A stretch of 64,000 bases of DNA from Amylostereum areolatum (lineage: Eukaryota; Basidiomycota; Agaricomycetes; Russulales; Stereaceae). Below, in pieces: positions 35,666-46,140 of the stretch. How positions within the stretch are numbered: the stretch's first letter is position 1; each line of letters opens with the position of its first letter. A program made the translations under genes and the position numbers. A model generated the notes under the pieces. The model had not been told where the DNA came from, did not search any database, and saw only the letters and a list, made by a program, of their open reading frames with translations. The stretch lies in NCBI GenBank assembly GCA_012932865.1, contig SAXG01000126.1, positions 1 to 64,000 on the forward strand, written 5' to 3'.

Positions 35666-36011
35666 CTGGTGTGGGGCTGGGGGTGTTGCCTGGTGTAAGG
35701 AGGCGGTGGGTGTGTCGAGTGTCCACTGGTATTTTCTCGTTGGGCGCGTAGAAGGTTTTTGGGGGTTGCTCGAGTTTGTAGCGGTAGGTGACGTATGGGC
35801 AGGAGTAGACGTAGAGGTTTCCGTTTCCTTGTTCGCTTATTTTGAGGCGATAGAAGTGGACGTCTATGATGGAGTCTTCAAGTTCTTCTACGCCGAGGGC
35901 GACCTTCCAATTGTGCCAGGCCCAAGGGTCTTTAGATTCGTTGATGAGGGAGATGATAGCGTCGTGGCTGATGGGGATGAATTCTTGTACTTGCGAGCGC
36001 CAATCTTCCAT

Positions 36012-36482
36012 GCACGAGCCCCCAGTCGAAATGGTTACTCTGTGCGGCAAGGGAAGATTTTGTCGAGGGAAGGTGGTTCTGTTATGAGATCGCAAGACGG
36101 TCTGCCTCAGTCTTCTCGACCTGTTGGCTGTCTCTTCGTCTAGGGGACACGAGCCCAAAGACTTCCTAAACCGCTTTCCTTTCGCCGCTTTTACTCGTTT
36201 CCTACACCAAAGGTGCACCTTCTACTGTCACCTCTGAGCTTTCAACTCCTGGTATTGGAGAGTCTCGAGTAGGTGTAACGTTTCGAGGAAACGTCAAGCC
36301 GGCACCGGTATACGTGCGCACGACCACAATGTCAGGGTAACGAGTCGCGTACTCTGGGGGCAACGGTCTAGGGCGGCACGGGGGAAGAACAAGGTCAGTA
36401 CCAGACGGGTACTACTACTACTACGCTACAGTACGTAGGGACGGTCGTAGGGTGGTGCAAGAGTAAACAGATCTCGAGCCTA
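36012..36482 (-). other. 5' leader of chromovirus 1
   Basis: Lies between the 5' LTR and the pre-gag ATG. The base next to the LTR does not begin with the usual TGG of a tRNA primer site, so the primer is unclear. The frame stays open upstream to 36218, but I take 36011 as the start. Confidence 0.5.
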
Positions 36483-36940
36483 TGTCAGCAACGACTAGTG
36501 CAACAGCACCAAGTTACGACACAGCTGACTAGAAGATGAGGACGACAGAGGGGAGCCGATCAGACACGGCGACAGACGAGGGAAAGCAAGCAAAGTCGGT
36601 AGAATTGACTAGCTCGAGATAAGGAATATGTACAGCGAGAGCGAGCCTTATATACACAAGAGGAGAGAGACTTAGGTAAGCAACCAATACACGGCGATCA
36701 GTAAGCAGACCAAGTATAAGTAAGCAGTCGTATGTAAAAGAGCACAGCGTGAGTCAGTATCGTACAGCATGAGTCAAGAGAAAGGAGTCAGACCCGGACC
36801 GAGATGAGTCACGTGGGTCCGGGCGGGATATAGATGAGCCGGGTCCGGGCCAAGGTGGAGCCGGACCGGTGATAAGTCGATAAGTCCTAAAGCGTGTAAC
36901 CGATGTAAAGTAAAAAGAAAATTATAGACCGTTCATGACA
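36483..36940 (-). repeat. 5' LTR of chromovirus 1
   Basis: 458 bp with the same ends as the 3' LTR. Differs by two transitions and lacks one 6-bp AGTTAC unit. Confidence 0.95.
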
Positions 36941-36945
36941 CATGT

Positions 36946-37460
36946 ACCTTGGCCAAGCCGGGCCACTTACTGGCCCAAGTACATATTTACTTGCCCAAGG
37001 TGTCCAAGTTCACCCTCAAGGAACCTCAAGTCACTCACCAAGTACACCCAGTTCAAGTTCAAGTACTCTCAAGTATGTATCAAGGATCTATCCCAGGACT
37101 TCCAAGTTCTCTCAAAGCTTCACTCAAGGGCATATCATCTGGGTATTTTGTTGTTTGTAAAACATCTTTATATTGGTAGCTACTAGTACTGGACACTACT
37201 AACAGAAAGCACTACTAGAGCTACTAGGTACAATGACTAGATGCACAGAGATAAATTACTGCATTGGGCCAGGCAAGAAAGAACAGTGGTTGGAGAAACT
37301 GAAGAGTATGCATTAGCAACCGGCAACAAGCAATGGATGAGCAAGGACATACCTGCCAGCTTTCGTGCGCGCGTTGATGGCCGAAATGCAAGCGCGCAGA
37401 AGGTGCGGGGCATGCGCAAAGCTTTGAGGCTTGGGAACAGGAGGGGGCACGAGCACGAGC
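36946..37460. repeat. CAAGT/ACTTG-rich repeat interrupted by chromovirus 1
   Basis: Dense CAAGT motifs occur up to about 37130. With 29337-29413 it forms one repeat copy split by the retrotransposon; a reverse-oriented relative is at 56100-56310. The remainder to 37460 is unclassified. Confidence 0.5.
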
Positions 37461-37464
37461 ACAG

Positions 37465-37610
37465 GCATGGGCGTTGAGTGCAGAGGAGGCGCGGGAACTG
37501 AGCGCGGAGGAGGCGCGGGCACTGAGCGCGGCAGAGGCGCAGGCATTGAGCACAGCAGGGGCGCAGGCGTTGAGCACAGCAGGGGTGCAGGCGTTGAGCA
37601 CGGTCGAAGT
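37465..37610. repeat. 24-bp minisatellite
   Basis: About six diverged copies of a 24-bp unit such as GCGCAGGCGTTGAGCACAGC plus AGGG. It keeps open frames on both strands with 8-residue repeats (for example ALSTAGAQ), an effect of the unit length rather than evidence for a gene. Confidence 0.7.
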
Positions 37611-38257
37611 GTGTTCGGCGAGGGTGACGGTGGCGGACGCATTGAGGCGACAAGGGCGTGGGTGAAGGTGGGACAGGAGGGGACGACGGCATCGACATTG
37701 AGCGTGGTGAGGATGTAGGCAGCGAGGGTATCGGTGTTGAGGGCGACGAGAGAGCAGGAATTGAGAGCGTCGGGGACTGGGGGTTGAGGGCGAGGGAGAC
37801 GTGGCTGTTCAGGATGACGGCAACGTGGCCGTTCGGAACAATGGCGACATGGGCACTGAGGGCGCCAAGGCGCGAGCGTTGAGCTTGACAGGTGTTGAGG
37901 GCAACAAAGGTGACAGCGTTGAGATGAGGGTGTGGAGAGGGATGGGAATGACAAGGATGCGGTGTTAAAGGCGACAAGGGCATGAAATTGGAGGTGGGGA
38001 GAGTATGGTGGATGGAGATGGACAGGCATGGAGAGGGATGGGGCACCGGCGGAGAACGATGATGGCGTTGAGAATGACAAGCATGCTGAGGACGGCAGAA
38101 GTGTAGGCGTTGAGGGGGATGGGGGGCACTGAGTCGTCATCGGGTGGTGAATGTGGGCTGAAGGTGACAAGGGGGTTGGGGTGACGAGAATATCGGCGTT
38201 GCGGGTGATGGTGACGTGGGCGTTGAGGGCAACAGTTGTGAGGGAGTCAAGGGTGAT
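37611..38257. repeat. G-rich imperfect repeat (GTGACG..GGCGTTGAGGGCGAC type)
   Basis: Irregular repeats of GGCGTTGAGGGCGACAAGG-like units. The same sequence type continues right of chromovirus 2 (45350-45390) and of the Plavaka element (55365 on), so both inserted into one repeat tract. Confidence 0.6.
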
Positions 38258-38677
38258 TGTCACGGATCGCTCCATTTCTTTCTTCGTTTGCAGACCTTGT
38301 ACACGCGACGCGTCACGGCACATGACTTTCCTTCGCATCACATGCTCCAACGACGTCATTGCCCGGACTTCCGAACAGCGTTCCGCACCCTTATCTATGA
38401 CATCATTGCTCCGGACTTCCGTCCTCCTCCCCATGACTCCTTTCTTATTGTTCCCCCCGCTCGCACCACTATCGCATCACATCGCACCATCGGTCCCACT
38501 TGTATATAAGGACAGTATCCCTTTTCCCTTTTCCTCAGACTGTCCATCTCGTCGTACGGTACTGTAGCGCACGTTGCACTACCCTAGACCCTGGCACTCT
38601 CGAATCTATTTTCTTCTCGCTCCTCCCATCGTCGTGACTTAGGCGGTTCATCGGTCTCATAAACTGCGTTTCTGACA
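38258..38677 (+). repeat. 5' LTR of chromovirus 2
   Basis: 420 bp. Contains a TATA-like TGTATATAAGG near 38500, a likely transcription start signal. Confidence 0.95.
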
Positions 38678-39297
38678 CCTGGACAGTCTACCCCTACACC
38701 TACCTCGCACCCCTCTCTCCATCTACCCTCGCCGTCTCTACGACGTTAAAAACCCCCACCCTGGAACCCACCGCCGAACCGATCTTTCTCACCTTCAATC
38801 TCCAAGCATTCAACCCCGATCGCAACGCCCCGTTCCCCTGGCCCCGAGCAAACGCGGCCACTGTCGATCGCATACGAGCTCTTGAACTCCTCTGTAGGGA
38901 ACATACCTGGAAGGTCCACGGAGTCAATTGCCGCATATACGAGTGGCGCTGGAATCACGATCACGGTAGGCAGACAATCCTCTGCCTCTACGCTCGTGTC
39001 GTTGCGTGCTTTGACGTAGATCGGAACCGGTTCGAATTCTCAATTCACTCCCCCACCTGGCACACCTGCTCCAACACCCATCTACCTCCATCGATCATCC
39101 GACACAACTTCCCTACCGTCTACAATTTCGCAATCCCCACACCGGAATCCACCCCGCCACCAGTCCTCCGTCCCACTATCAAGGGCAAGACCCTCCGCCA
39201 CCGTCACCTCGAACACAAGATTCGCCAGGCTGTAAAAGCCGGCTACCTCACCCAGAAACTCCTCGGTCGTCGCCCCGTCGCGGCCGACTTCTTCTAG
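38678..39297 (+). pseudogene. Pre-gag open frame of chromovirus 2, no ATG
   Basis: A frame of about 205 codons is open from the LTR to TAG 39295-39297 with no ATG. It contains WPRANAATVDRIRALELL, TWKVHGVNCRIYEWRW and FPTVYNFAIPTPEST. General layout (helix, WKV..G, Tyr-rich strand, Pro-rich end) resembles the pre-gag domain of chromovirus 1, but similarity is weak. The gag frame is +1 to this frame, so a 1-nt indel may have separated a once continuous long gag. It ends without the VIDLT repeat. Confidence 0.45.
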
Positions 39298-39877
39298 AAT
39301 CATCGCTTCCCAAACCTTCACCCGTCCCCCCACCCCCGCGTTCCCCCCGGGTATCTTCCGCGACTATTGTCCGTACGAGTACTCCATCCTCACCTCCCTA
39401 GACACCAAGAGACCGGTACATTGGGCCCACAACCCTCCCGAAGAAAGCAGACAAGACTGGTACTTTCAAGGAGGCAACTATCTCACAGACGAAGACCTTG
39501 ATCTTGCAACCGACGTCCTTACTGCCTTCCTTGACCCACCCGCATCCTCTTCCCCACCGCCTCGCCGATCCACTGTCCTCTTCCCCCCCAGGGGATTCAA
39601 GTTCGACAGTGTCACTAGGAAGTGGTACGCGTATCGACGGAACCGGCAAGGAACACCAGGGCGCACAGTAGTTGAGTGGCAACCCTCTAGTACAAACCCT
39701 GTTCAGGATCTCTGGTTTTGGAGACACAACCAGGAACTCATCACACCCCTCGAATTCCAAGTCGCGCGTGAAGTCCAAATCGAGCTTGACGAAGCTGAAG
39801 AACACCGCAAGGAACTCCGACGCCAACAAGAAGCAGCCTTCACCCGATCCTTCGACATCGCCCTCCCCGCTGACAAA

Positions 39878-40906
39878 ATGCCCGACGAAGAAACCAAACC
39901 CTCGACCGCCTCCAAGCGTGAGATCGGCCCCAAGCCAAAGCCATTCAAAGGCGATAGACGCGACACCCTCTGGTTCTCCCTCGAGCTCCGCATGTTCCTG
40001 CGCGTTAACAAGGATGTTTATGCCACAGATGACGCCAAGATGATGCTCCTCCTCAGCCTGATGGAGGACGACACGGCGAAAGCCTGGGCCACACATCGCC
40101 ACATGGAACTCTTCACCGACGAAGACGAGAAGGAGGACACCGAAACCCTCGACCCCACGCCCCCAACACTCCACTATAGCTCTTACAAAGAGCTCTTCGA
40201 GAGGTTTGGCAAAGACTTCGTGCCCGTCGATCCGAAGATAGAGGCTCAGCGTAAGATCAACGAGCTCGCAATGACCACCCGGGACGTCACTGACTTTATC
40301 ACCGAGTTTGAGATGCTGGCAACCATGTCAGCGTACGACGACGAGGCGCTAATCCACTTTTTCAAGAAGGGACTTCAGCGTGACCTCGGCAAGCAGGTGG
40401 CCCGGTCGTACCCGTTCCCCACCAAGCTCGCGGAGTGGAAGGAGCGCGCCCGCCGCATCAACCACCAGTGGCTCGAAGAGAACCCGGAGAGGAAGAGCAG
40501 TCAGTCCAAGGGGGCTGTCGCGCTCACCTCGAACGGTTCAACCAACGACTCCTCGTCGCGCCGAGTCGGCGCCTTCACCAACACCTCGACCCGCCCTGCA
40601 AAGCTGACGGATGACGAGCGCGCAAAGATGATGCGCGAAGGCAAGTGCTTCATGTGTCGACAAGCCGGTCACGTCTCTCGCGACTGCCCCAACCGCGACT
40701 CGAGTGCGCGACGGGTGGGCGCAGTAGAGACTGGGTCCAAGGCCCCTCCCCTGCCGATGAACACGGCTCCGTCCACTGCGAAAGCAGCTCCCGACCCATC
40801 CAAAACCATCGCGGCGATCACTCGCCAGCTGAAGGATCTGGATGTGGAAGGTAAGGAGCAGGCAGTGGCACTGCTGAAGGATATCCTAGAGTCGCAGGAT
40901 TTTTGA
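39878..40906 (+). CDS. gag: Chromovirus 2 Gag
   Basis: 342 aa from ATG 39878. The capsid-like region (KPKPFKGDRRDTLWFSLELR, FERFGKDFVPVDP, FITEFEMLATM) is followed by a zinc knuckle CFMCRQAGHVSRDC and an alpha-helical tail. The frame is open much further upstream, from about 39296, and includes a charged helix (VAREVQIELDEAEEHRKEL). The true N-terminus may therefore lie there and the ATG used here may be internal. It ends at TGA 40904-40906, which overlaps the frameshift signal. Confidence 0.88.
   Translation: MPDEETKPSTASKREIGPKPKPFKGDRRDTLWFSLELRMFLRVNKDVYATDDAKMMLLLSLMEDDTAKAWATHRHMELFTDEDEKEDTETLDPTPPTLHYSSYKELFERFGKDFVPVDPKIEAQRKINELAMTTRDVTDFITEFEMLATMSAYDDEALIHFFKKGLQRDLGKQVARSYPFPTKLAEWKERARRINHQWLEENPERKSSQSKGAVALTSNGSTNDSSSRRVGAFTNTSTRPAKLTDDERAKMMREGKCFMCRQAGHVSRDCPNRDSSARRVGAVETGSKAPPLPMNTAPSTAKAAPDPSKTIAAITRQLKDLDVEGKEQAVALLKDILESQDF
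40897..40906 (+). promoter_or_regulatory. Predicted -1 frameshift site at gag-pol junction, chromovirus 2
   Basis: GGATTTT (40897-40903), read G-GAT-TTT in gag, is followed at once by TGA. Pol is in the -1 frame starting at 40903. GGATTTA of mouse mammary tumour virus is a known slippery site of the same form, and the arrangement matches chromovirus 1. Confidence 0.65.
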
Positions 40907-43900
40907 AACGCCCCCCAGTCGCGTCGTCTGGCGGAGGCAAAGGACTTATATCATCGGCATCTTACAATCGCTTCTCTGTACTATCATCTATGACCTCATG
41001 TGAGCAATCGTATCCATCGTGTGTGCACCTCTCTACTGTCACGAAGAACAGGCAGACACCCTCGATAACGCTCAAGGTCAAAATGATTGGACGAACGACA
41101 GGCCGACAAATCGACGCAGAGGCACTGCTTGACAGCGGTGCAGAAGGAATCATCATCAACCGAAGCTTCGCTGAACGCAAGAAGCTGACTACAAGAAAAC
41201 TAGAAAACCCGTTCCCTGTGCGTAACGTGGACGGCACCGAGAACATCATGGGCTGGGTGCGTGATACGACGACCCAACGGATCCGGATATACTCGCAAGA
41301 CTCGAAGGCATACCATGAGGAAGAAGCTGAGTTCTTCATCACCGACATCGGTGATCACGATATGATCCTTGGAACAGACTGGCTCGATGAGCATAACCCC
41401 ACCATAGACTGGCAGCAAGATCGTGTTGACATGCTCCGCTGCCCTCCCTCTTGCACCCTCTCCGAACCGACCGTGACGAACCTTGCAACAAAGCCGCGAA
41501 CACCATCGTCGACCCGATCACAGCAAAAGGTTCGAGCTGATGCGGCCCCTAAGGTACCTCTAGCCCCGGACGACCCATTCCCAGAACCAGTGTATGTCTC
41601 CTGGGCCCCTATCCCTACGTATGTCATCCCCGCGCGCAGGGTCAAAGGAGTTCGCATCCGCACACTCCATCTCTCACCTTTACCTGCCCGCCTTTTCACT
41701 GAAGACGACGACGAACGACCCAGGGTCTTCTGAGACTGGGAGATCAATGGCCTGCGTCGTGCTGGGATTCTTCCTGAAGTTGATGGCCCCAACCCGGAGG
41801 CAGTACCAATCCGAGCGGGCTTCACCAAGGCGCAAGAGCTTGCAGAGCACTCAAGGGAAAATGCACGCCCGCAAACCTTTGAAGACTTGGTTCCCCCTCC
41901 ATACCGCGACTTTGCACCTGTATTCGACAAGAAAACCTCTGAACGACTACCCGACCGGCGACCATGGGATCATGCCATCGACATGAAGGACGGCTTTGAA
42001 CCCAAGCCCTGCAAGATCTACCCGCTCTCCCCCTCCGAGCAGATCGAGCTCGATACCTTCCTCGACGACCACCTGAAGAAGGGCTACATTCGCCCATCGA
42101 AATCACCGCAGGCAAGTCCGTTCTTCTTCGTCAAAAAGAAAGATGGGAAGCTGCGGCCTGTACAGGACTATCGAGAGCTGAACAAGGGTACCATCAAAAA
42201 CGAGTACCCCTTGCCGCTGATCTCAGAAATTGTCGACCGCCTCAAAGGTGCAAAGATCTTCTCCAAGATGGATGTCCGCTGGGGGTACAACAACGTCCGC
42301 ATCAAGGAAGGCGACGAGTGGAAGGCTGCGTTCAAGACGAATCGTGGCCTCTTTGAACCTACGGTGATGTTCTTCGGCCTTATGAACTCCCCCGCGACGT
42401 TCCAGGCAATGATGAACGAACTTTTCAAGGATCTTATCGACTCGGGCAAAGTCATCATCTACATGGACGACATCCTCGTATTCACTCGAACTATGGAGGA
42501 ACATCGTGCCATAGTGCGACAGGTTCTCCAACGCCTACAAGACAATGACCTATTCCTTAAGCCAGAGAAATGTGTCTTCGAGCAGGACTCCGTTGAATAC
42601 CTCGGACTCATTATCTCACACGACAAGATCGCCATGGACCCCGTCAAGGTAGCTGGTATCCAGGACTGGCCTACACCCCGGACGGTCAAGGATGTACAAT
42701 CCTTCCTCGGATTTGGTAATTTCTACCGACACTTCATCAAGGATTTCTCCAAGATCGCACGACCTCTGTTCGACCTGACAAAGAAGGACTGCACATGGAA
42801 TTGGTCGACGGAATGCCAGACAGCGTTTAACGCACTTAAAGCTGTGTTCACCTCCTCCCCTGTCTTAGTTATGCCTGATCCAAGGAAACCCTACCTCATC
42901 GAAGTTGACGCCTCGGACTTTGCTACTGGAGGTATACTCTCGCAGAAAGGTGACGATGGTCACTGGCATCCAGTGGCGTATCTGTCCAAGGCCCTATCGG
43001 AACCGGAATGCAACTACAACATCTACGACAAGGAGCTACTCGCGATCATCCGTGCGCTCGAAGCCTGGCGCCACTACCTCAAAGGCGCCCCCGACACCGT
43101 CGAAATCTGGACAGACCACAAGAACCTGGAGCACTTCAAGACGGAACAGAAGCTGAGCCGCCGACAGGCACGTTGGGCTCTATTCCTCACTCGATTTGAC
43201 TTCGCGCTCGTTCACAAACCAGGAGTATCCCATCGCCCAGACCCAATGTCCCGACGACCTGATCACAAGCAGGGCGTTGAGAATGACAACAAGGAATGTA
43301 TCTTGCTCAACCCCAAGTACTTCCAGATACGTGCAACAAGGCCAGGAGCAGTAACCTCCCTCGGCGATGTCGAACTCCGACGACGTATCCGCGACTGCAA
43401 AACCAAGGACATCGAGGTCGTTCAAGCCCTGGACGCCATCTTACGAAACGGACCACGTACACTCGTCAAGAACCTTCAAGAGTGGAACTACGAAGAAGGC
43501 CTGGTCCTGTTTAGAGGAAAGGTATATGTCCCTGCAGACGACGAGTTGCGACGCGACATTGTCAAAATGTACCATGAATCGCCCCTGGCTGGACACCCCG
43601 GTCGCTTCAAGACTTACGAGCTTGTGAGTCGTGAATATTGGTGGCCTGGCATGTCTGTCTTTGTCCGCGACTTTGTAGCAGGATGCGCAACCTGCCAGTC
43701 GACAAAGACACAGAGCAGCCGACCCCACGTCGACATGATCCCAAACGAAGTACCCGATCGACCGTTTGGCGTCATCTCCACCGACTTCATCGTCGAACTC
43801 CCTGACTGCGAAGGCTATAATGCCGTCAATGTCGTGGTCGATCGCCTCACCAAGATGGTGGTTACCACCCCATGTACAATGAAGATCACCAGTGATGGCA

Positions 43901-44997
43901 CAGCTGACATTCTCTTCGACAAGGTATACCGACACTACGGCTTAGCAGACAAGATCATCTCGGATCGTGGACCCCAATTTGCTGGACAGGTGATGCGTAC
44001 ACTCAACGAGAAGCTCGGGATCAAGTCCGCCCTCAGCACAGCATATCACCCACAGACAGACGGCCAAACCGAACGCGAGAACCAGAACCTCGAGCAGTTC
44101 CTGCGAGTATTCTGCAACTACCGTCAAGACGACTGGGTGAAGTGGTTACCCTTCTTCGAGTTTTCTCACAACTCTCGCACCCATGCAGCTACTGGAAAGG
44201 CTCCCTTTGAAGTCCTCTACGGCTTCCTCCCGAAAATGTACCCATCCGTAAACCCGTCCTCAAAGGTCCCTGCAGTTGAAGAACGCCTCCGTCAACTTGA
44301 AGAAGTCCGACAGGAGATCAAGGCCAGCCTTGCCCTCGCATCAGACTTGATGAAGCACTACAATGGCGACACGGTCAGCGAATCAACGCAGTTTGCCGTC
44401 GGAGACAAAGTATGGCTAGAAGGCAAAAATCTGAAGACGACGAGACCGAAAGCTAAGCTTGCTGCCAAACGATTCGGACCCTTCGAAATCATTGACGTCA
44501 TCAGCCCAGTCAACTACCGCTTGAAGCTGCCGAAGACGTGGCGAATCCATCCAGTCTTCCATGCCTCGCTGCTCACCGCGTACAAGGAGACAGCCGCTCA
44601 CGAGCCAAATTATGAACAGCTGCCACCAGACCTCATTGACGATGAAGAAGAATACGACGTTGAAGACATTGTCGACTCTAAACCAACTCGTAACAAGAAA
44701 GGCATTCAGTACCTCGTCAAGTGGGCCGGCTATCCCGACTCCGAAAACACCTGGCTCCCGCGTTCGTTGCTCTCAAAGGTTACCGACATGATTGACGCTT
44801 TCCACAAGCGCCATCCAAATGCACCCCGCCCTGTGCATTCCCTCGGCATCTCCTTTGACGATTTCCTCGCATCCACCCTTGCAGATGACATCGCGCTCCA
44901 GGCGAAAGCGCGTCTTAAAGGGGGGGTAATGTCACGGATCGCTCCATTTCTTTCTTCGTTTGCAGACCTTGTACACGCGACACGTCAAGGCACATGA
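40903..44997 (+). pseudogene. pol: Chromovirus 2 Pol polyprotein, one internal stop
   Basis: One frame with a single TGA at 41731-41733, between protease and reverse transcriptase. Before the stop: aspartic protease (ALLDSGAEGIIIN, DMILGTDWLDEHNP). After it: reverse transcriptase (PVQDYRELNKGTIKNEYPLP, IIYMDDILVF), RNase H (TDHKNLEHF), integrase zinc finger (ending GCATCQSTK), integrase core (STDFIVELP, ISDRGPQFAG, TERENQNLEQF), GPF module, and chromodomain (YDVEDIVDSKP, YLVKWAGYPDSENTWLP). The stop context TTC-TGA-GAC would be TTC-CGA-GAC before a CpG C-to-T change. The frame from ATG 41887 onward is 1036 codons. It ends 68 bp inside the 3' LTR. Confidence 0.9.
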
Positions 44998-45349
44998 CTT
45001 TCCTTCGCATCACATGCTCCAACGACGTCATTGCCCAGACTTCCGAACGGCGTTCCGCACCCTTATCTATGACATCACTGCTCCGGACTTCCGTCCTCCT
45101 CCCCATGACTCCTTTCTTATTGTTCCCCCCGCTCGCACCACTATCGCATCGCATCGCACCATCATTCCCACTTGTATATAAGGACAGTATCCCTTTTCCC
45201 TTTTCCTCAGACTGTCCATCTCGTCGTACGGTACTGTAGCGCATGTTGCACTACCCTAGACCCCGGCACTCTCGAATCTATTTTCTTCTCGCTCCTCCCA
45301 TCGTCGCAACTTAGGCGGTTCATCGGTCTCATAAACTGCGTTTCTGACA
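44930..45349 (+). repeat. 3' LTR of chromovirus 2
   Basis: 420 bp, same ends as the 5' LTR. Carries the pol stop and the TATA-like TGTATATAAGG. Confidence 0.95.
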
Positions 45350-45390
45350 GTGATGGTGACGAGGGCGTTGAATGCGACTGGGATATGAGT

Positions 45391-45421
45391 CCCAGTCAAA
45401 ATGTACCGTAATGAGAGGGAA
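45391..45421 (+). repeat. Left terminal inverted repeat of the Plavaka element
   Basis: Begins CCCAGTCAAAATGTACCGTA; two mismatches to the right end over 31 bp. Confidence 0.85.
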
Positions 45422-46140
45422 TGATACGGGCACATGTGACATGGCTCAGCTCATTCCCTCTCATTCCCTCTCGCGACAAGATCCGGACTGATAAAGGATT
45501 CCCACGGAATGGTAGGTGTGGGTAGGTAGATTGGTTGGAATGATTTGGATTCACGCGGTATTTCTCATGCACGGACAGTTGGATTCAAAAAATAGGATAT
45601 ATATGTATATTAATCCCATTTGCGGGCTTCTTGCCCGCACCATTACCCCCAATACCTACCAGACCTGGGATACTGCACCCACCATATACAGTATCCTACC
45701 AGCATGGTACCCGTTTCCTGCTTCTCCCTTGCCTTCTTGTCAATGTGCACGTACCACTGCCCACATATTGTTCTTGCACTTGCTATGGGCCAGTTCCCGC
45801 TCGTCGTGTGTCTGGTATAAGTGCGGTAACGCTGCCAATATGATAAGCGCACCGTCATAGTAAACACGGCAATCAACGTACCATATGATTATGCCTCCCT
45901 CATTTTTCCCTTGGCCTCTTTGCGAGACAGGCTTCTTTCCTTGTTGCGTTCCACACTTTCGAGATTCCATCGCTGTGAGAGGAGTCAGAAGATTGTTAGG
46001 GAAGGTCACGAAATATGCCACTTTACTAACCTCGTGTTCCGTGATTGTCAATGAATCAAAAAGGGTTTTCCGAGCCTGCGTCGTGATAGGTTCATTTGCT
46101 TGACAATAAGCCGTATACCAGATATTCCTGCCAGAAAGGA
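45422..46140. other. Left subterminal region of the Plavaka element
   Basis: Holds CATTCCCTCT subterminal repeats near 45450-45475. No gene recognised. Confidence 0.5.

Larger units (their letters stand above)
34047..36011 (-). pseudogene. gag: Chromovirus 1 Gag with N-terminal extension, interrupted by two stops
   Basis: From ATG 36011 (MEDWRSQVQEF) one frame runs to the stop at 34047, broken only by TAA at 35610-35612 and TGA at 34218-34220. The first part (36011-35613) is an extra about 130-aa domain that ends in two tandem PEVIDLT motifs. The middle (35609-34221) has the capsid-like gag core (TPEGFSGKREDFNDWMRSCEE, FILTYMTGEAARTW) and a zinc knuckle CFRCGQNGHQVRDC. The last part (after TGA) is a charged 56-codon tail ending at the slippery site. 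Each internal stop would be a sense codon with one C instead of T (CAA, CGA). First ATG after the TAA is at 35303. Readthrough rather than mutation cannot be excluded. Confidence 0.75.
29414..36945 (-). mobile_element. Ty3/gypsy chromovirus 1, full length with target duplication
   Basis: A 7.5-kb LTR retrotransposon on the minus strand (29419-36940) flanked by the 5-bp target duplication CATGT (29414-29418 and 36941-36945). LTRs begin TGTCA and end TGACA. By hand count the LTRs differ by two transitions and one 6-bp indel (AGTTAC), so the insertion is young. Internal order in the sense direction is: leader, pre-gag frame, gag with zinc knuckle, -1 frameshift site, then protease, reverse transcriptase, RNase H, integrase and chromodomain. 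A purine tract (AAGGAAGGGG on the minus strand, 29886-29895) precedes the 3' LTR. Pol is intact but gag has two stops, so autonomous activity is doubtful. Confidence 0.95.
38253..45354 (+). mobile_element. Ty3/gypsy chromovirus 2, full length with target duplication
   Basis: A 7.1-kb element (38258-45349) with 420-bp LTRs and the 5-bp target duplication GTGAT (38253-38257, 45350-45354). LTRs begin TGTCACGG and end TTCTGACA. By hand count they differ at about a dozen positions (near 3%), so this copy is older than chromovirus 1. TGG follows the 5' LTR after two bases (38680) and could begin a tRNA primer site. A purine tract AAAGGGGGGG (44917-44926) precedes the 3' LTR. Protein order is as in chromovirus 1 but the sequences are clearly different, so it is a separate family. 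Confidence 0.95.

Noticed and set aside
37186..38257. CRISPR-like array of short repeats
   Set aside because: Eukaryotic sequence; units are contiguous without unique spacers, so this is a minisatellite.
37313..38434. 373-codon minus-strand frame rich in Ser/Pro/Leu
   Set aside because: It runs through the minisatellite and into the chromovirus 2 LTR. Its periodic residues come from the 24-bp and G-rich repeats, and no domain is seen.
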